From contig CAZOWM010000053.1 in assembly GCA_964583615.1 (NCBI GenBank), positions 1-21,344 on the forward strand: DNA of 21,344 nucleotides. Reading direction: 5' to 3'. Positions within the stretch are counted from its first letter, which is position 1; each line of letters begins with the position of its first letter. Of this stretch, positions 1-7,824 are shown piece after piece. A program made the position numbers and the translations under genes. Source of the DNA: CAZOWM01 sp964583615 (GTDB lineage Bacteria > Spirochaetota > B62-G9 > DRHN01). The notes under the pieces are model-generated. The model saw only the letters and a list, made by a program, of their open reading frames with translations, did not search any database and was not told where the DNA came from.

Positions 1-334
1 AGCAGGGAACTTCAAAACCGGAACTGTTGATCGTATACCCGGCAACGTAGATATCACTGTCCGATACGAATATTGATTGAGCGTATCCATCTTTCGTATC
101 ATCGATAACATCGAGGAGATCGGTTCTTGCCTCGTTCTTCCAGTAGCATGGAACAAAAACACTTGGAATGCTGTCATTTTTCGTATACCCAGCAATATAT
201 TTATCAGGTAAGATGGGTTGGTTGTTGCTGTCAGTGGTGCACATCTGAAGAAAAAAGCTCGATAAGACTAAAGATATGAACACACAAGAAATGAGAAATG
301 ATGATCGAGATTTTTTCTCTGTATAAATTTTCAT
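1..334 (-). CDS. Exported repeat protein, N-terminal part (runs off left edge)
   Basis: Read leftwards from ATG at 334, the frame is open to the window edge (111 codons). The start is chosen because a GAGGG Shine-Dalgarno sits just upstream; an in-frame ATG at 349 is possible but lies in that ribosome site. Residues 1-31 form a signal sequence (basic start, then a hydrophobic stretch ending FFLQM) followed by Cys32, so it may be a lipoprotein, though LQMC is a poor lipobox. After it come repeats of about 50 residues: AGYT motifs recur at exactly 150-nt spacing (tcgtataccc at 31 and 181), with VPCYWKN, RTDL and SIFVSDSDIYVAGYT between them. Such repeats resemble beta-propeller-like surface repeats that I associate with spirochaetes (recalled, not searched). 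Function unknown; probably cell-envelope exposed. Confidence 0.75.
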   Translation of the reverse strand, partial: MKIYTEKKSRSSFLISCVFISLVLSSFFLQMCTTDSNNQPILPDKYIAGYTKNDSIPSVFVPCYWKNEARTDLLDVIDDTKDGYAQSIFVSDSDIYVAGYTINSSGFEVPC

Positions 335-409
335 GAAAAATGCCCTCATCCATGATTTATGTAAAACGGTGTAATTCATTAGCCGTTTTGACCACTTCTC
401 TACATATTA

Positions 410-415
410 ATTATA
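410..415 (-). promoter_or_regulatory. Putative -10 element for the left-edge exported protein gene
   Basis: On the minus strand there is an exact TATAAT, with a poor -35 (CTGTTA, spacing 16). The transcript would begin near 403 and have a leader of about 70 nt. The leader contains an inverted repeat, AAAACGG and CCGTTTT, at 363-369 and 383-389, which could be an operator or a leader hairpin. The rest of 335-508 shows nothing else I can support. Confidence 0.4.
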
Positions 416-508
416 TCATCTTCTCCGAAAATAACAGGTGTTAGATAGGAATATTCAATTTCGGGTCACATATGTACATATTTGCTTATCAAATACAAGT
501 AAAAGGGT

Positions 509-2479
509 ATGGCTCGAGCGCGCAGCATACACTACGTCACCATAGGGAACGTGCCCGGTCACAGGCTCAACTTCACATACTGCTTTCGAACCATTCATGT
601 GACCAAAAGAAACCTGAGAACGGTATTGCTCGCCACCGTGGCCGTAACCGGGGTGAGCGGTATCGGCGCTCAGGTCATTCTTCTCAGAGAGCTTTTGGTA
701 AGTTTTCTCGGAAACGAGCTTTCCATCGATATCATACTCGCAAACTGGCTTATCCTGGAAGCAGCGGGAGCCATTACTCTGGGAAAGATCATAGAAGGTG
801 TGAAGCGGCAGGTCGAATTCTATATTTTCCTCGGCCTTCTATCTTCTCTGAGTTTTCTTCCGATGATCTATTTTGCCCGGATCATCCGGGGTATCCCTGG
901 GTTTAGAGCAGCCTGGGGAGTCGGGCTCGGGCATATAGTGCTTTTTCCCCATTTTCACGGCTGTTTTATTCGCTTCCATTCCCCTTCTTATCCTTGCAGG
1001 CTTTCCCGGTATACTGCACAGCGGTTCTGTACAAAAGCACTATGAGGGGAAGAAGGTGCTTTTGAGCGCCATCTCGAAGTTCGGCAACATTGCTGTAACA
1101 CGTTCGATGGACCAGTATACTTTCTATTCAGACGGATTTCCGGTGATCACCACGCCACACCCGGATACGGAATCTATTGAGAGCTTCGTCCACTTTCCCA
1201 TGCTCTTCTGGGAGCATCCCGTAAATGTGCTTGTGATAAGCGGCGGGGCGGGAAGGGTCATACACGAGATTCTGAAACACACACCGAACAGGATTGACTA
1301 TGCTGAGCTCGACCCCATTCTTCTCAAAGTAGTAACCCGATTTCACACTCCCCTGACAGTGGAATAGATGCACAGCCAAAAGGTGCACGTCACCCCGATT
1401 GACGGGAGGCTTTTTCTTAAAAAGACAGCACACACATATGACGTTATTCTGGTGGGACTGGATAATCCCTCAGACCTGTAGACGAACCGTCTGTTCACCA
1501 GGGAGTTTTTCTCTCTGTCAAAAGGCAGGCTGGCCGATGGGGGTGTCATTGCGATCAGGACACCGGGCTCCCTCACCTATCTGAACCGGGAGATGGTAAA
1601 GCTTAACCTGTGCGTTCTCAATTCCATACATGAGGTCTATAGTTCAGTATACACGATTCTCGGTGAAGAAAATATTATTATAGCCTCCCCCTCACTTGAT
1701 CTGAAAGTCGTCACTCCCGATGACTTGGCCCACAGGCTGGAAAAAAGAGGAATCGAAATGAAGCTCATAACACCAGGCTATATCCGCTACCGTCTGGACG
1801 CACGGTGGCAGCACTGGCTTAGAGATTCTCTCCTGCCGGAAGATGCAAAATCCAACAGGGATTTTACACCAACCTGGGTCTACTACAGCCTCGGTCTGTG
1901 GCACGCCGTATACGCCCCTGCTGTGGGGGAGGTGTTCAATCTTCTCATTGTCTTCAGTTTTCAGGTCCTCTACGGCTATGTTTACTCCATTATCGGAATG
2001 CTTATCGCCTCCTTCATGGCCGGCACAGGTTCTGGAGGAGCATTTACCACCCTCTTAAAAAGGGAATACGACGAGATTTTCGCCTCTTTTTTCTCTTTGA
2101 AACAGCAATCATGCTTTTTGCGGCCTCCCTGCCGCTTCTCTCAACAGAATTCGTTCCAGGGCTGGACAAGATCCCGTCGGGTGTGGTGGAAGCCCTCTTC
2201 TTTTTTGTCTGTTTTGCAGGCGGTTTTTCTGTGGGGGCACAGTTTCCTATTGCCGGCCGGCTCTTGCAGAGAAGAGCAGGCAAAACAGCAGAATACGCCG
2301 GAACCCTCTATGAGTCAGATCTTTTCGGGGGCTTTATGGGCGGAGTTTTAGGGGGAGCTGTCCTCCTCCCTGTTTTGGGTTTGACAAGGGTGTGCGTGGT
2401 GGTTGTACTTTTTAAAATGGTGAGTTTGTTCCTGCTTCTCCTGTTCTCAAAACGCCTGCGCGTGGCGATCCCTCGTTGA
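509..2479 (+). pseudogene. Membrane-fused spermidine/spermine synthase-like gene, broken
   Basis: Pieces in two frames add up to one family member: an N-terminal membrane part (TGVSGIGAQVILLRELLVSF), a class I methyltransferase-like synthase core (VLVISGGAGRVIHEIL, then YAELDPILL), and a C-terminal membrane part (LYESDLFGGFMGGVLGGAV). Four lesions are visible. One extra base lies in the T5C4 run at 942-950. TAG codons stand in frame at 1365-1367 and 1479-1481; the second falls in PSDL-stop-TNRLFT, where I expect Gln. One base is missing near the T6 run at 2087-2092. The usual catalytic Asp region reads VGLDNP instead of VDLPDP, so the enzyme would be impaired even if the frame were restored. 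The two homopolymer shifts could be sequencing errors, but the TAG codons are not easily explained that way. The start is uncertain (ATG 509 or GTG 599). Confidence 0.85.
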
Positions 2480-2501
2480 TATCCGTTGATATTCATTTTA
2501 G

Positions 2502-2529
2502 TTGACAATATTAAGCTACTATGAATAAT
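2502..2529 (+). promoter_or_regulatory. Sigma-70-type promoter of the sugar importer operon
   Basis: TTGACA at 2502-2507 is followed after 16 nt by AATAAT at 2524-2529 (five of six matches to TATAAT). It lies just after the broken synthase gene and about 160 nt before the binding-protein start. The leader carries AAGATCT and AGATCTT arms around 2601-2640 and a long T run, but no clear terminator. Confidence 0.65.
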
Positions 2530-2692
2530 GAGTTATAAGACTGATAGCATGTAATATTGGAAAAATTCAGTGTATCTTTTCACCTGTTGATTTACAAAAA
2601 AGATCTTGCCGGCGTGCTGTTGTTTTTTTTTGAGATCTTCTATTTGATCGTCACTATGTTTGGTCAATGAAAAATATAAAAGGAGAGAAAAG

Positions 2693-4048
2693 ATGAAAAA
2701 GCTCAATGTGTGTGCGCTCGTGTTTATCATTGCAGCTGTTTTTTGCTTTCTGGGTGTTCAGAATAGTGAAGCGACTGGCACAAAGGAGGAAGAAGTAACT
2801 CTCAGAGTGGCCGCGTTCGAGGGCGGGTATGGTGTGGAATGGGTTCATGAAGCAGCTCGCTTGCTAGAAGAACGGCATCCGGGATTGGAAGTTGAGGTAA
2901 CCACCGACCCGAGGATATGGGAAAAAGTTCAGCCCATGTTCGTGGCAGGGAACCCACCGGATGTTGTGGCGCCAGGGTGGCTCTTTGACCACTGGGGAGC
3001 CATAAACGAAGGGCAGTTCAAACCTCTTGAGGATTTTCTGAATACCGATGCAATTGATAAAGATGGGAAATGGATCGATACCTTCGCGGATGGAACATTT
3101 GCTGCTGCAACATACGAAGGGCATATCTGGTACATCCCGCTTTTTCCGAGCCTGTACGGGTGGTGGTATAATAAAACAGTCTGGGATGAGCATGGGTGGA
3201 AGCCTCCGAAAACCTGGGACCAGGCGTTCAAACTGTTCGATGACATGAAGCGGGAAGGGATTGCACCTATTGCAAATCAGGGGCAGTTCCCGATGTATCT
3301 CACCTATCCGTATTTAACGGAGTTCATTGCGCGGATGGGGGGACAAAAAAAATTGGAAGCCTGCATCAATCTTGAGCCCAACTCATGGACCGATCCAAAG
3401 GTGGTAGAGGCGTTTTCGTTTCTCGATCAATTGATTGACAACTATTTTCAGGATGGGCACATGGGGATGAACCACCTTCAATCCCAGGCTGAGGTGATGG
3501 TCGGGAATGCCGGGTTGGTTGCGTGTGGGAGCTGGTTCCCGAAGGAACAGGAGCAGGTCTGGCCCGAAGGACATGAGGTGAGGGCAATGCCCCTCCCTGC
3601 ATTTCCTGAAAGCTCCTTCCCTCAGAACGTGTACAACAAGGATCATGATTCTGCATTGCTGTGGGTCATATCTTCTGCGACCGAACAAGAGGATCTGGCA
3701 GTTGAATATCTGAAGCTTCTCACCTCTGAGCAAATGGCGAGATACACGGTTGAGAATACTGGCAACCCGACAACATATCAAGGATCGAGTAAGTGGCTTC
3801 CAGACAACAAATTCGGCCGCGCAGTCGTGAGTTGCGCACAGTACTACGAGGATGCCGAATATACCATTGCCAAGCGTGAGACGCTCGAGCTGTGGTATCC
3901 GAAATTGGAGACAGCGCTTGAAGACAACCTCGCATTGATGGAAGAGGGGAAAGTGTCACCGAAACAAGTGTGCGAAGCCGTGCAAAAGGTGGCGGATGAG
4001 CTGAGAAATGATCCAAATGTAGTAAAACACGAGTTTCACCTGAAGTAA
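2693..4048 (+). CDS. Extracellular sugar-binding protein (family 1, NgcE-like)
   Basis: This is the substrate-binding component of a carbohydrate ABC importer, 451 residues. The ATG at 2693 is preferred over an upstream ATG at 2660 because AGGAGAG at 2681-2687 is well spaced and a normal signal peptide then begins the protein (MKKLN, a hydrophobic stretch, and a likely cut near NSEA-TG). Family features include GGYGVEWVHEAARLLEERHPG, GNPPDVVAPG, WYNKTVWDEHGWKPPKTWDQ, NLEPNSWTDPKVVEAF and VACGSWFPKEQEQ. The last two resemble NgcE, which binds N-acetylglucosamine or diacetylchitobiose; this likeness is from memory, so the substrate is an inference. It is the first gene of the operon with the two permeases downstream, and being expressed first fits the excess of binding protein usual in these systems. 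Confidence 0.9.
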   Translation: MKKLNVCALVFIIAAVFCFLGVQNSEATGTKEEEVTLRVAAFEGGYGVEWVHEAARLLEERHPGLEVEVTTDPRIWEKVQPMFVAGNPPDVVAPGWLFDHWGAINEGQFKPLEDFLNTDAIDKDGKWIDTFADGTFAAATYEGHIWYIPLFPSLYGWWYNKTVWDEHGWKPPKTWDQAFKLFDDMKREGIAPIANQGQFPMYLTYPYLTEFIARMGGQKKLEACINLEPNSWTDPKVVEAFSFLDQLIDNYFQDGHMGMNHLQSQAEVMVGNAGLVACGSWFPKEQEQVWPEGHEVRAMPLPAFPESSFPQNVYNKDHDSALLWVISSATEQEDLAVEYLKLLTSEQMARYTVENTGNPTTYQGSSKWLPDNKFGRAVVSCAQYYEDAEYTIAKRETLELWYPKLETALEDNLALMEEGKVSPKQVCEAVQKVADELRNDPNVVKHEFHLK

Positions 4049-4143
4049 TGAAACACTCTGTTGAAATTGGATCATAAATAGGAGTCGATGTAAATCCTTT
4101 CAAAACAGAAGGGAAAATTTATTCTTTGAGGAAAGAATAAACT

Positions 4144-5082
4144 GTGCCCAACAGAAAGAAGTCCCAAAAGCGGAAGATACGAGTACGGGTGAACTCTCCG
4201 GTCAGGGTTGTGGTATTCTTTTTGGCGCCCGCGCTGCTCATCTATATCGGTTTCGTGATTTACCCCGTCTTGACGGTGTTTCGGTTGTGTTTTTTTCGCT
4301 GGCATGGGGTAACCCGCGGAACCGAGGAGTTCATCGGGTTTGAGAATTTTGTAAAACTGGCTCATGATCCGGTATTCTGGCGCTCTTTGACAAATAATAT
4401 CATTCTACTGGTTTTCGTCATTGTGATTTCAGTAAGTGTCGCACTGTTTTTTGCTTTCCATTTGGCCCGGAAGATACGGGGAAGCAGGTTTTATCGAGCG
4501 ACCTGGCTTTTTCCAAACATGCTCGGCGATGTCATCGTGGCGACTATCTGGCTCTTTATCTATCATCCAACGATCGGTATGTTGAATTATTTTCTGAAAC
4601 TGATCGGGATCGACATAGGTGCGACCCCCTGGCTGGGGCAGTCGAGCACCGCATTGTATGCGGTTTCAATGCCGATGATCTGGAAATTCACAGGGTTGTA
4701 CATCATACTGTTCCTTGCGGCAATTCAGGAAATTCCGCAGTCATATCTGGATGCTGCGCGTATCGATGGGGCTTCAACGTGGCAGGAGTTTTCACACGTT
4801 GTGCTCCCCCTCATACGTCCCACTATTGCTGTTGCGGTTGTCTTTCTCATGTGGAACAGTTTCAGCGTGATCTTTACGTATGTAAAACTTTTAACCGAAG
4901 GGGGACCGCACCGCTCGACTGAGGTGCTGCCCACATATATATATCAGGTAGGATTCGAATACCACGAGTTCGGCTACGGTGCGGCAATCAGCGTTACCGC
5001 GTTTATTTTAATTTTCGCGCTCGCAGCGGTTGTTCTTCGAATGCTTATGGCTCGTGTGGTTCGCGGAGAAAAGGGATTCTGA
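4144..5082 (+). CDS. Sugar ABC transporter permease, MalF type
   Basis: An inner-membrane subunit of 312 residues. It starts with GTG at 4144, supported by GAGGAAAG at 4128-4135. A basic N-terminus precedes about six hydrophobic segments, the first near residues 22-44. The cytoplasmic EAA loop that docks to the ATPase is at about 201-227 (SYLDAARIDGAS, then VVLPLIRP). It lies 95 nt after the binding protein and 1 nt before the next permease, so the three genes are almost certainly co-transcribed. Length and motif order are normal for the MalF/UgpA group. No ATPase gene follows, so it must pair with a shared ATPase encoded elsewhere. Confidence 0.92.
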   Translation: MPNRKKSQKRKIRVRVNSPVRVVVFFLAPALLIYIGFVIYPVLTVFRLCFFRWHGVTRGTEEFIGFENFVKLAHDPVFWRSLTNNIILLVFVIVISVSVALFFAFHLARKIRGSRFYRATWLFPNMLGDVIVATIWLFIYHPTIGMLNYFLKLIGIDIGATPWLGQSSTALYAVSMPMIWKFTGLYIILFLAAIQEIPQSYLDAARIDGASTWQEFSHVVLPLIRPTIAVAVVFLMWNSFSVIFTYVKLLTEGGPHRSTEVLPTYIYQVGFEYHEFGYGAAISVTAFILIFALAAVVLRMLMARVVRGEKGF

Positions 5083-5083
5083 T

Positions 5084-5929
5084 ATGTTTCTTCAGCGGTT
5101 TAAAGACTCTGCATTTTTTGTGATCCTTCAGATCGTGTGCCTCGCATATAGTCTCTTTGTGCTTATTCCTGTTTTATGGTCTTTCATGTCATCTTTTCGC
5201 TCAAGCATTGAATTCTTTACGAATCCTTTCGGTCTCCCCTCGGTATGGAAGTATCAAAACTTCATTTATGCGTGGAAACAGGGGAATGTGGGTGTGTACT
5301 TCAGAAACAGCGTGTTTATTACGACCGTCTGCGTCACAATAATCATTCTTCTTTCCGCAATGGCCTCTTTCGCTGTCAGTCGCCTGAAGTTTCGCGGTCG
5401 GATTACCGCGCTGTTTTTGTTCATCAGTGGTCTCTTCGTCCCTGCGGCTTTGTTGATTCTCCCCCTCTTTTTGATGCTTCAGGATCTACACATCCTGGGT
5501 ACGTATGCAGGCCTCATTCCGGTATATGTTGCGTATTCATTTCCATTTACTGTGTTCGTCCTCGTACCGTTTTTTAACGTGATCCCGCAGGATCTGGAAG
5601 AAGCCGCATTTCTCGATGGAGCATCATACCATCAGATATTCTGGAAAGTAATGATTCCGCTCGCAAAACCCGGGTTAATCGTCGCGACGATTTTTAATAT
5701 CTTTGGAATCTGGAATGAGTTTGTTCTCGGCTATGTCCTCATAAGTAAAAAAAGTTTAAAGACGCTTCCCCTCGGTCTTGCCGATATCTTGATGAAACAG
5801 CATTATACAGCAGACTATGGGAAGCTTTTTGCTGCAATCGTTATTGCGCTCGCGCCGGTCGCCATTATCTATATAATATTTCAACGGAAATTAACCGGAA
5901 GATTACTGGAGGGAGCGATAAAAGAATAG
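5084..5929 (+). CDS. Sugar ABC transporter permease, MalG type
   Basis: The second inner-membrane subunit, 281 residues. The start ATG at 5084 is 1 nt past the stop of the preceding permease, with AAGGGA at 5071-5076 as ribosome site, suggesting translational coupling. Hydrophobic segments begin near residue 11. The EAA loop is at about 170-196 (DLEEAAFLDGAS, then VMIPLAKP), and the C-terminus is typical of MalG (RKLTGRLLEGAIKE). It ends in TAG, which shows that TAG is an ordinary stop in this genome. It would form a heterodimeric channel with the MalF-type subunit. Confidence 0.92.
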   Translation: MFLQRFKDSAFFVILQIVCLAYSLFVLIPVLWSFMSSFRSSIEFFTNPFGLPSVWKYQNFIYAWKQGNVGVYFRNSVFITTVCVTIIILLSAMASFAVSRLKFRGRITALFLFISGLFVPAALLILPLFLMLQDLHILGTYAGLIPVYVAYSFPFTVFVLVPFFNVIPQDLEEAAFLDGASYHQIFWKVMIPLAKPGLIVATIFNIFGIWNEFVLGYVLISKKSLKTLPLGLADILMKQHYTADYGKLFAAIVIALAPVAIIYIIFQRKLTGRLLEGAIKE

Positions 5930-5994
5930 GGAAAAGTTTTCTCCACTCTGTTTTCGCGGTTTCCAATATTACAATTGACAAGAGGTGTGTACAG

Positions 5995-7290
5995 ATGAAA
6001 GAGAAAATTACTACATACATTGACAACAATAAAAATTGGATGGTCGACCGTCTTTTTGATGTGATTGCCGCTGATACCATCAATACTCCGCCCTATGGAA
6101 ATGAGAATAACGGGCAGATCATCATGGAGAATATATTTCGAGAGATGGGACTGGATATCGATAGATTCAATCCCGATGAAGTGCCTGGATTTAAGGAAAG
6201 TGAAGCCTACCTAAAAGGAAGGGATTATTCCAATCGCGATAATCTCGTTGGCTTCACAGGCGAGGGAAAAACGAAGACGGTCATTTTTAATGGGCACATT
6301 GATGTCGTTCCATCCCATAATTTCGACTGGAAAGTAACGGCGCCGTTCAAACCTAAGCTTGTTGACGGCAAGATATATGGCCTTGGTTCAGCAGATATGA
6401 AAGGAGGGATTATTGCATCTGTATTTGCACTGAAAACAATTCTTGATCTGGATATACCGATCAAAGGGAAGGTCGTTTTGGAAAGTGTCGTTGACGAGGA
6501 GTTCGGAGGGGCAAATGGCGCGCTCGCATGCGTGATGAAGGGGTACGTGGGTGATTTTGCCATTATTCCCGAGCCTTCGTTTCTGACTATCGGTGTCAGT
6601 AACTTGAGTAGCAAGGTGTACGATATAATCGTGAAGGGCAGCACACGGGCAAATTATCTGTTTCGACAAACGGGAAAACTGAATGCAATTCTTCTCATGT
6701 CAAAATTGATGTGTGCGTTAGAGGATTATGAAGATCATTTGAACCAAAAAAAGGGGGAGTATGAAATATATAAAGACATAGAAAAACCGATGAATTTTAT
6801 GTTCTCGAGTATAAAGGCGGGTGAGATTGGAATCGACAAAATCAATTGTTTCCCTGCCGAATGCCGATCGGTGGTCTATGTACTGAACTATCCTGAAAAA
6901 GACAACAAAACGTTCAATGAAGAGTTGTTTTCCTTTTTGAAAACCTATCCGGAATTTCGTGAGAATATGGAAGACGGGACAATCGTGTTTCGTGAAGAAC
7001 ATCACCGGTTAATCGAGGGAGGAGACACCAACATCAAATCGGAAAAGAATAGAGCATTCATTGATAGCCTTATCGAAAATGGGAAAAACCTTGCTCAAAG
7101 GGAATTCAAAGTGGGGGCTGCGACATTTGGAACGGATTTCTTTTCTTTCAGTAATTACGGGAATACGCCTGTTGTTGTGTTCGGCCCCCGTGGCGACAAT
7201 GTGCATGCGGCAGATGAGCACGTAATACTGCAGGATTTGATAGACCTGTCAAAAACATTTGCAGCATTGATCTATGACTTTTGCTGCTGA
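5995..7290 (+). CDS. M20 family metallopeptidase / deacylase (ArgE/DapE group)
   Basis: A cytosolic zinc hydrolase of 431 residues; start supported by AGAGGT at 5981-5986. Expected metal and catalytic residues are present: GHIDVVP (His101, Asp103), GSADMKGG (Asp134), DEEFGG (Glu168, Glu169), IPEPS (Glu193) and a C-terminal HAADEHV (His404). The lid or dimerisation domain begins near residue 205. Its segment KGSTRANYLFRQTGKLNAI lacks the His usually found a few residues after the Gly, which is odd because that His reaches the active site of the partner subunit in related enzymes. It follows the permease by 65 nt on the same strand and is probably part of the operon, pointing to cleavage of an N-acyl or peptide bond in an imported compound. 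The exact substrate cannot be told. Confidence 0.85.
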   Translation: MKEKITTYIDNNKNWMVDRLFDVIAADTINTPPYGNENNGQIIMENIFREMGLDIDRFNPDEVPGFKESEAYLKGRDYSNRDNLVGFTGEGKTKTVIFNGHIDVVPSHNFDWKVTAPFKPKLVDGKIYGLGSADMKGGIIASVFALKTILDLDIPIKGKVVLESVVDEEFGGANGALACVMKGYVGDFAIIPEPSFLTIGVSNLSSKVYDIIVKGSTRANYLFRQTGKLNAILLMSKLMCALEDYEDHLNQKKGEYEIYKDIEKPMNFMFSSIKAGEIGIDKINCFPAECRSVVYVLNYPEKDNKTFNEELFSFLKTYPEFRENMEDGTIVFREEHHRLIEGGDTNIKSEKNRAFIDSLIENGKNLAQREFKVGAATFGTDFFSFSNYGNTPVVVFGPRGDNVHAADEHVILQDLIDLSKTFAALIYDFCC

Positions 7291-7309
7291 AAGCGCGAAT
7301 TCTTCACCA

Positions 7310-7337
7310 GGAATATTCCCTTCACATGGAGTATTCC
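7310..7337. terminator. Hairpin between the M20 gene and the tRNA genes
   Basis: GGAATATTCC at 7310-7319 pairs with GGAGTATTCC at 7328-7337 through 10 base pairs (one G-U) around an 8-nt loop. It lies between converging transcripts and could stop or process both, but neither side has a T tract, so this is not a standard intrinsic terminator. Confidence 0.4.
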
Positions 7338-7378
7338 ATTAACTCAATGCCGTTTTGTAGTCAATTGCTGATACAATG

Positions 7379-7452
7379 GGTGAGCGATGGGACTCGAACC
7401 CACAACAACAAGATCCACAATCTTGCGCTCTGCCAATTGAACTACGCTCACC
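7379..7452 (-). tRNA. tRNA-His (GTG)
   Basis: The acceptor arms GTGAGCG and CGCTCAC pair, and the anticodon arm CAAGA-TTGTGGA-TCTTG gives GTG. The T arm contains GGGTTCGAGTCCC. An extra G at position -1 opposite C73 is the hallmark of tRNA-His. CCA is not fully encoded. It is last in the three-tRNA cluster. Confidence 0.95.
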
Positions 7453-7457
7453 ATGTC

Positions 7458-7531
7458 CGCGTCTGGCAGGACTCGAACCTGCGACCCACAACTTAGAAGG
7501 CTGTTGCTCTATCCACCTGAGCTACAGACGC
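7458..7531 (-). tRNA. tRNA-Arg (TCT)
   Basis: The acceptor GCGTCTG pairs with CAGACGC, discriminator G. The anticodon loop CTTCTAA lies between ACAGC and GTTGT, giving TCT. The T arm is GCAGGTTCGAGTCCTGC. CCA is not encoded. It is 3 nt after tRNA-Pro and 5 nt before tRNA-His, so the three are probably one transcript. Confidence 0.95.
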
Positions 7532-7534
7532 CCT

Positions 7535-7609
7535 TCGGGATGGTGAGATTCGAACTCACGACTTCATGGTCCCAAACCATGCGCGCTAACCAAACTGCGC
7601 TACATCCCG
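7535..7609 (-). tRNA. tRNA-Pro (TGG)
   Basis: The acceptor CGGGATG pairs with CATCCCG, discriminator A. The anticodon arm CATGG-TTTGGGA-CCATG gives TGG, and the T arm is GTGAGTTCGAATCTCAC. CCA is not encoded. It is first in the cluster, next to the putative promoter. Confidence 0.95.
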
Positions 7610-7629
7610 GGATACGGGAGACAACGTTA

Positions 7630-7658
7630 AATCTATCATTCTCAAAAGGCAAAGTAAA
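7630..7658 (-). promoter_or_regulatory. Putative promoter of the tRNA cluster
   Basis: On the minus strand, TTTACT (7653-7658) is followed after 17 nt by TAGATT (7630-7635), each matching four of six consensus positions, about 20-25 nt before the tRNA-Pro 5' end. Position is good, sequence only fair. Confidence 0.4.
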
Positions 7659-7699
7659 GCAAAAACAGCCGCCCGGTGCGCTGGTGTGTGGCCCGAATC

Positions 7700-7728
7700 T
7701 CGGTAAAACGCCGTTTGGCGTGTTCCGA
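7700..7728. other. Imperfect hairpin before the HEAT-cyclase gene
   Basis: TCGG and CCGA form the outer pairs, AA/TT and ACGCC/GGCGT the inner stem, closed by a GTTT loop, with one bulge and one mismatch. No T tract follows it on the plus strand. It sits in a 215-nt gap between the tRNA genes and the cyclase gene, about 97 nt before the cyclase start. Role unknown; possibly a leader structure. Confidence 0.3.
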
Positions 7729-7824
7729 TACTGAAGATAACTGTGAAAAGAAAACTGTCGATGTTTCATGAAAAATTCGTTATCCTTCAATGTATAGATC
7801 CCAAAAAGTGGATGTTGTGTATAC

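Noticed and set aside
1365..1481. TAG codons read as an amino acid (recoding) in the synthase-like gene
   Set aside because: The MalG-type permease, thiB and the small lipoprotein all end properly at TAG, and the same gene also has frameshifts, so decay is simpler.
2660..2692. Upstream ATG at 2660 as start of the sugar-binding protein
   Set aside because: It would put a charged stretch before the signal peptide and bury the good ribosome site at 2681-2687.
7708..7721. ACGCC/GGCGT hairpin with TTTT on the minus strand as an intrinsic terminator
   Set aside because: The stem is short, the T run is only four bases, and no minus-strand gene lies upstream of it. I list it only as a hairpin.
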